The notes under the pieces: model-generated | Database searches by the model: none | What the model was told of the DNA's origin: nothing | What the model saw: the letters and a program-made list of their open reading frames with translations, nothing else | Position numbers and translations under genes: made by a program | Source: Candidatus Pacearchaeota archaeon | GTDB lineage: Archaea > Nanobdellota > Nanobdellia > Pacearchaeales > GW2011-AR1 | Direction of reading: 5' to 3' | Assembly (NCBI GenBank): GCA_016866915.1 | Contig: VGKR01000023.1 | Coordinates: 1-6,862, forward strand | DNA length: 6,862 nucleotides | Shown here: piece after piece, positions 4,816 to 6,862 of the stretch | Position numbering within the stretch: position 1 is the stretch's first letter | How the letters are laid out: each line of letters opens with the position of its first letter

Positions 4816-5712
4816 ATGAATTTTGTTAAAAAAGGGGTTGGAATAATTTCTCTAGCTGTTTTAATGTCATTTTTTCCCGGAAGAATTTATGCTGAAAATC
4901 ATCCAAATAGAGAAGAAAGAATTGCTAAAACTACTTCGCAAGAGAGATTAACAGAAAATTATGAAGAGAGTTTTAAAAAAACTCTTGAAAATCTTAATGA
5001 AAAAATAAAAAAAGAATCTCAAAATACAATAAATATTAATTCTGGACGAGGATACAGACCAACAATAAATGAAAATAAGCCTTTTATTCCAGAAGAAGTT
5101 AAATTTTCTTATTCGAAATCTCATTCTCTTGGAGAAGAAGGAGAAATTCACATGAAATGGTATGCTGGAGGAGAACTGACAAGCGATAGGAATTTGAAAA
5201 ATATTAGATTTGGAGGAGAAGTTGGAAATTTTGGTTTTGGAGCTTCTATTGATCCTATAAACAATAGAAGGATATTTAATTTCAGAAACAAGATAGGAAA
5301 AAATTCTGTTGAGATTATTGCTGGAAATAATAATTTAATGCAAGGAAAAGCTCATTTATCTGTTCCAAATATAGCTGAAGTGGATGTTTTTTATGATTTT
5401 GCTTCGCATCAGGCAAACTATGCTGTTTCAAAAAACTACAAAAATACCAATCTAAGGATTTTTCAGCAATTTCAGGAGGGTTTAACAACCACTTCTGCAA
5501 ATATTAGTTACACTCTTCCAGAATCTCTGCTTTTAGATAAGATTCTATTTAATTACTCAAGAAATGATTATAAAAACAGATCAGATGAGGTTAGGACATC
5601 TGTGGGTTTTCAGGACAAAATTGGAATTTTAAATCTTGAAGGAAGAATTGACAGAATTCCTGCAGGAATTTTTCCAGTGATTAGGGGAAGCATAAAGCAC
5701 TCCTGGAATTAA
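4816..5712 (+). CDS. Secreted protein of unknown family, predicted beta-barrel-like
   Basis: I do not recognise this 298-residue protein. A basic N-terminus and hydrophobic core (residues 7-20) end at IYA|EN, a good signal-peptidase site at 26/27, so it should be exported. Residues 31-70 are highly charged and probably helical (ENYEESFKKTLENLNEKIKK), possibly a short coiled coil. From about 93 to the end the sequence is a succession of short alternating polar/apolar segments broken by turn-forming Asn, Gly and Asp, such as VKFSYSKSH, IHMKWYAGG, IRFGGEVG, NLRIFQQF, ANISYTL and ILNLEGRID. I estimate about 14 strands, close to what an up-and-down beta-barrel shows. The chain ends on a strand finishing in SWN. 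There is no cysteine, lipobox or C-terminal anchor; NxS/T sequons occur at N229, N246 and N254. It is divergent from the ABC operon. Barrel porins are not expected in single-membrane archaea, so a soluble beta-structure, a surface adhesin, or unexpected outer-membrane-like chemistry all remain open. Confidence 0.85.
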   Translation: MNFVKKGVGIISLAVLMSFFPGRIYAENHPNREERIAKTTSQERLTENYEESFKKTLENLNEKIKKESQNTININSGRGYRPTINENKPFIPEEVKFSYSKSHSLGEEGEIHMKWYAGGELTSDRNLKNIRFGGEVGNFGFGASIDPINNRRIFNFRNKIGKNSVEIIAGNNNLMQGKAHLSVPNIAEVDVFYDFASHQANYAVSKNYKNTNLRIFQQFQEGLTTTSANISYTLPESLLLDKILFNYSRNDYKNRSDEVRTSVGFQDKIGILNLEGRIDRIPAGIFPVIRGSIKHSWN

Positions 5713-5718
5713 AATTGC

Positions 5719-5727
5719 TTATTTTTG
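5719..5727 (+). terminator. T-rich tract after the secreted protein gene
   Basis: TTATTTTTG directly follows the TAA and is flanked by a 4-bp inverted pair (TTGC ... GCAA, 5715-5730). Archaeal RNA polymerase could terminate at the T tract; the stem is too short to count as a real hairpin. The next gene has its own promoter, so separate transcription is plausible. Confidence 0.3.
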
Positions 5728-5745
5728 CAAGAAATCACCGATAAG

Positions 5746-5753
5746 TTTATAAA
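5746..5753 (+). promoter_or_regulatory. TATA box for the small cysteine-containing protein gene
   Basis: TTTATAAA, preceded by purine-rich CGATAAG, is centred about 28 bp before the ATG at 5778. This predicts a leaderless or nearly leaderless mRNA, in line with the absence of a Shine-Dalgarno here. It is the cleanest TATA match in the window. Confidence 0.6.
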
Positions 5754-5777
5754 AAAATTAGTTTTTTAAATCTTGAA

Positions 5778-6149
5778 ATGGAAAAAAAAGATAAAATATT
5801 TCTTCCAAAAGAATTTAGGGAAACACCCCTAACACCTTGTTTAAGTGTTAGTGATGCAAGAGAAATTTTATCGAATTATTGTGTTTCTTGTGTAAAAAAC
5901 CCAGATTGTGATAGTTATCAGGGTTTGGCATCTTCTTTAAAAGAAGGATATGGTTATTGGCATAATTTATTTGGAGCTGTTGATGTTAAATTAGACCCAG
6001 ATATTCCTTTTTCTGTAATTAAAAGAATTTATTGCACAGGTTACCAGCCTCCGCAGTTTAATTTACCTGAAATTCCAAGAACTTTTAATGGCGGAATTGA
6101 AAGACTTATGAAAATTCTACAAGAAGAAAAAGCAAGTTTTGAAAGATAA
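5778..6149 (+). CDS. Uncharacterized small cytoplasmic protein with a CxxC-x5-C cluster
   Basis: No family is recognised for this 123-residue protein. It has no signal peptide or membrane segment, so it is probably cytoplasmic, the only such non-transporter gene here. It holds five cysteines: C21, C35, C38, C44 and C86. The central C35-x2-C38-x5-C44 (CVSCVKNPDC), with C21 or C86 as a possible fourth ligand, could bind zinc or an iron-sulfur cluster. An aromatic-rich stretch follows (GYGYWHNLFG, 57-66), with His62 as another possible ligand, and a Pro-rich segment (YQPPQFNLPEIPRTF, 89-103). The last 20 residues look like a charged amphipathic helix. It sits alone behind its own promoter and converges on the 6235-6846 gene, so neighbours say little about its function. 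Metal binding is an inference from cysteine spacing only. Confidence 0.8.
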   Translation: MEKKDKIFLPKEFRETPLTPCLSVSDAREILSNYCVSCVKNPDCDSYQGLASSLKEGYGYWHNLFGAVDVKLDPDIPFSVIKRIYCTGYQPPQFNLPEIPRTFNGGIERLMKILQEEKASFER

Positions 6150-6185
6150 TTCTACATAAGATATAATAAGGAATATATTAACAAA

Positions 6186-6208
6186 TAATTTTTTGAAATA
6201 AAAAATTA
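6186..6208. terminator. A/T-only inverted repeat between convergent genes, possible bidirectional terminator
   Basis: TAATTTTTT (6186-6194) and AAAAAATTA (6200-6208) are perfect inverted copies around a 5-base loop, giving a 9-bp all-A/T stem. It lies in the 85-bp gap between the stops of two convergent genes, and either strand offers six-T runs. In archaea the T runs alone may be enough to terminate. The rest of the gap is featureless A+T-rich DNA. Confidence 0.4.
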
Positions 6209-6234
6209 ACAGAAGATAAAAATAAAAAATAAAC

Positions 6235-6846
6235 TTATTCTTCTGCTGGTTCACTTGCAATGAAAGCCCACCATGGTTTATCGACTTTAAGCACTTCTCC
6301 GTTTTCTGCGCTTATTTGTGCTTTAACTTGCATTTTTGCTGCAATTAATCCAAACACTCTTGCTTTTCTTTGAGTTTTTAATTCATAAGCTAATTGCTTG
6401 TCTTCTTCATTTTTTCCAACTTCTTTAAGCTCGATGGTGCAATTGTTCTCTTCAGAACAAACTTTTAGTCTAAGTCTTGCTAAAGCTGTTTCTGAAGCTG
6501 TATCAGGCATTATCTTAATTTCTGCATTTTTTCCATTTGAAAGTCCTGCATAGAGTTTTGTCTTGTTCTGAACTTTCTCTTGTGTCATGTTACATGTGCA
6601 TTCAGCTGAAATCCCTCCAGCTTCAAGTCTATATCTATTAGCTGCTTCGGTTCTTACTCTAACTAATTCTCCAGCTGAATTAATGTGTTCGCCATCTTCA
6701 ACTCGAGTTCTGTTTTGTGCCTGTGTTTCTACATTTCCATTATTGCTACCTAAACCTGCATTAGCACTCTGAGCACTAACACTAAAAGCAAAACTCATAG
6801 AAAGCAACAGCAAGAATACAAAAATACTGAAAATTTTCTTATACAT
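6235..6846 (-). CDS. Secreted cysteine-containing protein with WWAF C-terminus (archaeal uncharacterized family)
   Basis: The protein is 203 residues from the ATG at 6846. An in-frame ATG at 6861 is rejected because its extra codons (MKGGQ) simply encode the Shine-Dalgarno. A clear signal peptide (core about 5-20, likely cut at VSA|QS after residue 25) sends it outside the cell. A low-complexity Asn/Gly/Gln-rich segment (26-48) follows, then a compact domain (about 68-195) with two cysteine pairs: C83-x-C85 (ECTCNMT) and C130-x5-C136 (CSEENNC), possibly disulfides. The conserved-looking core GNxAEIKIMPDTAS-type segment (about 105-118) and TIELKEVG, ending in KPWWAFIASE, match a family I recall from DPANN and other archaeal genomes. 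The segment AENGEVLKVDKPWW resembles the end of a PepSY-like beta-hairpin, but this is uncertain. Sequons NRT, NMT, NKT and NCT suggest N-glycosylation. Function unknown. Confidence 0.88.
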   Translation of the reverse strand: MYKKIFSIFVFLLLLSMSFAFSVSAQSANAGLGSNNGNVETQAQNRTRVEDGEHINSAGELVRVRTEAANRYRLEAGGISAECTCNMTQEKVQNKTKLYAGLSNGKNAEIKIMPDTASETALARLRLKVCSEENNCTIELKEVGKNEEDKQLAYELKTQRKARVFGLIAAKMQVKAQISAENGEVLKVDKPWWAFIASEPAEE

Positions 6847-6850
6847 TTGA

Positions 6851-6857
6851 CCTCCTT
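6851..6857 (-). promoter_or_regulatory. Strong Shine-Dalgarno (AAGGAGG) deciding the start at 6846
   Basis: The minus strand reads AAGGAGG followed by TCAA and the ATG at 6846. The match is near complete and the 4-nt spacer is short but workable. It rules out the in-frame ATG at 6861. The promoter lies beyond the window. Confidence 0.75.
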
Positions 6858-6862
6858 TCATT

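Noticed and set aside
4948..5500. Minus-strand open frames (4948-5151 and 5315-5500)
   Set aside because: Antisense to the secreted beta-rich gene, which has a signal peptide and strong Shine-Dalgarno; these translations are Phe/Arg- and Gln/Leu-biased without domains.
6587..6772. Plus-strand 61-codon open frame
   Set aside because: Antisense to the secreted WWAF protein; no upstream signals and no recognisable domain.
6847..6861. Longer start (ATG at 6861) for the secreted WWAF protein
   Set aside because: The extra five codons are the Shine-Dalgarno sequence itself, and the ATG at 6846 gives a standard signal peptide.
1..6862. tRNA, rRNA, CRISPR array, insertion sequence or prophage
   Set aside because: No cloverleaf-like G+C island, spaced repeat series, transposase motif or terminal inverted repeats were seen by eye. 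Gaps are short and A+T-rich; a covariance-model search would be needed for small RNAs.

Overview
The window is A+T-rich and densely coded with the standard genetic code (TGA and TAA both end convincing genes). It most likely comes from a DPANN archaeon of the Pacearchaeota/Woesearchaeota type. Three things point there. Several starts sit about 25 bp downstream of an archaeal TATA element, giving apparently leaderless genes, while Shine-Dalgarno sites appear mainly in operon-internal or secreted-protein genes. There is a COG1361-like surface protein with one C-terminal membrane anchor. A secreted protein at 6235-6846 (-) looks, from memory, like a family common in these archaea. The lineage is an inference; no rRNA or other phylogenetic marker is present.

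Layout. At the left edge two minus-strand genes run out of the window: a 57-residue glycine-rich membrane protein (187-360) and the N-terminus of a membrane-anchored extracytoplasmic protein (1-138). A divergent, apparently leaderless promoter pair (361-449) separates them from a plus-strand two-gene operon. This holds a COG1361-like surface protein (450-1328) and a 63-residue two-helix membrane protein (1325-1516) translated from an overlapping start. Converging on it is a tightly overlapping minus-strand operon (4697 to 1541): a MacB/LolD-type ABC ATPase followed by two non-identical MacB/FtsX permeases.

Divergent from the ATPase gene is a secreted protein of unknown family (4816-5712), whose body is a long series of amphipathic beta-strands behind a signal peptide and a short predicted helix. 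Next is a small cysteine-containing cytoplasmic protein with its own promoter (5778-6149). Last, converging on it, is a secreted cysteine-containing protein (6235-6846) with a strong Shine-Dalgarno sequence at the right edge.

How they may work together: almost everything except 5778-6149 is envelope-directed. The ABC ATPase and two permeases should form one heteromeric mechanotransmission-type complex acting on extracytoplasmic or membrane-embedded substrates. The COG1361-like protein, the 63-residue membrane protein and the secreted beta-rich protein are its neighbours and possible partners or substrates, but only position supports that. The least explained gene is the beta-rich secreted protein at 4816-5712. 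No tRNA, rRNA, CRISPR array, insertion sequence or integration site was seen, and no gene-free stretch exceeds about 120 bp.
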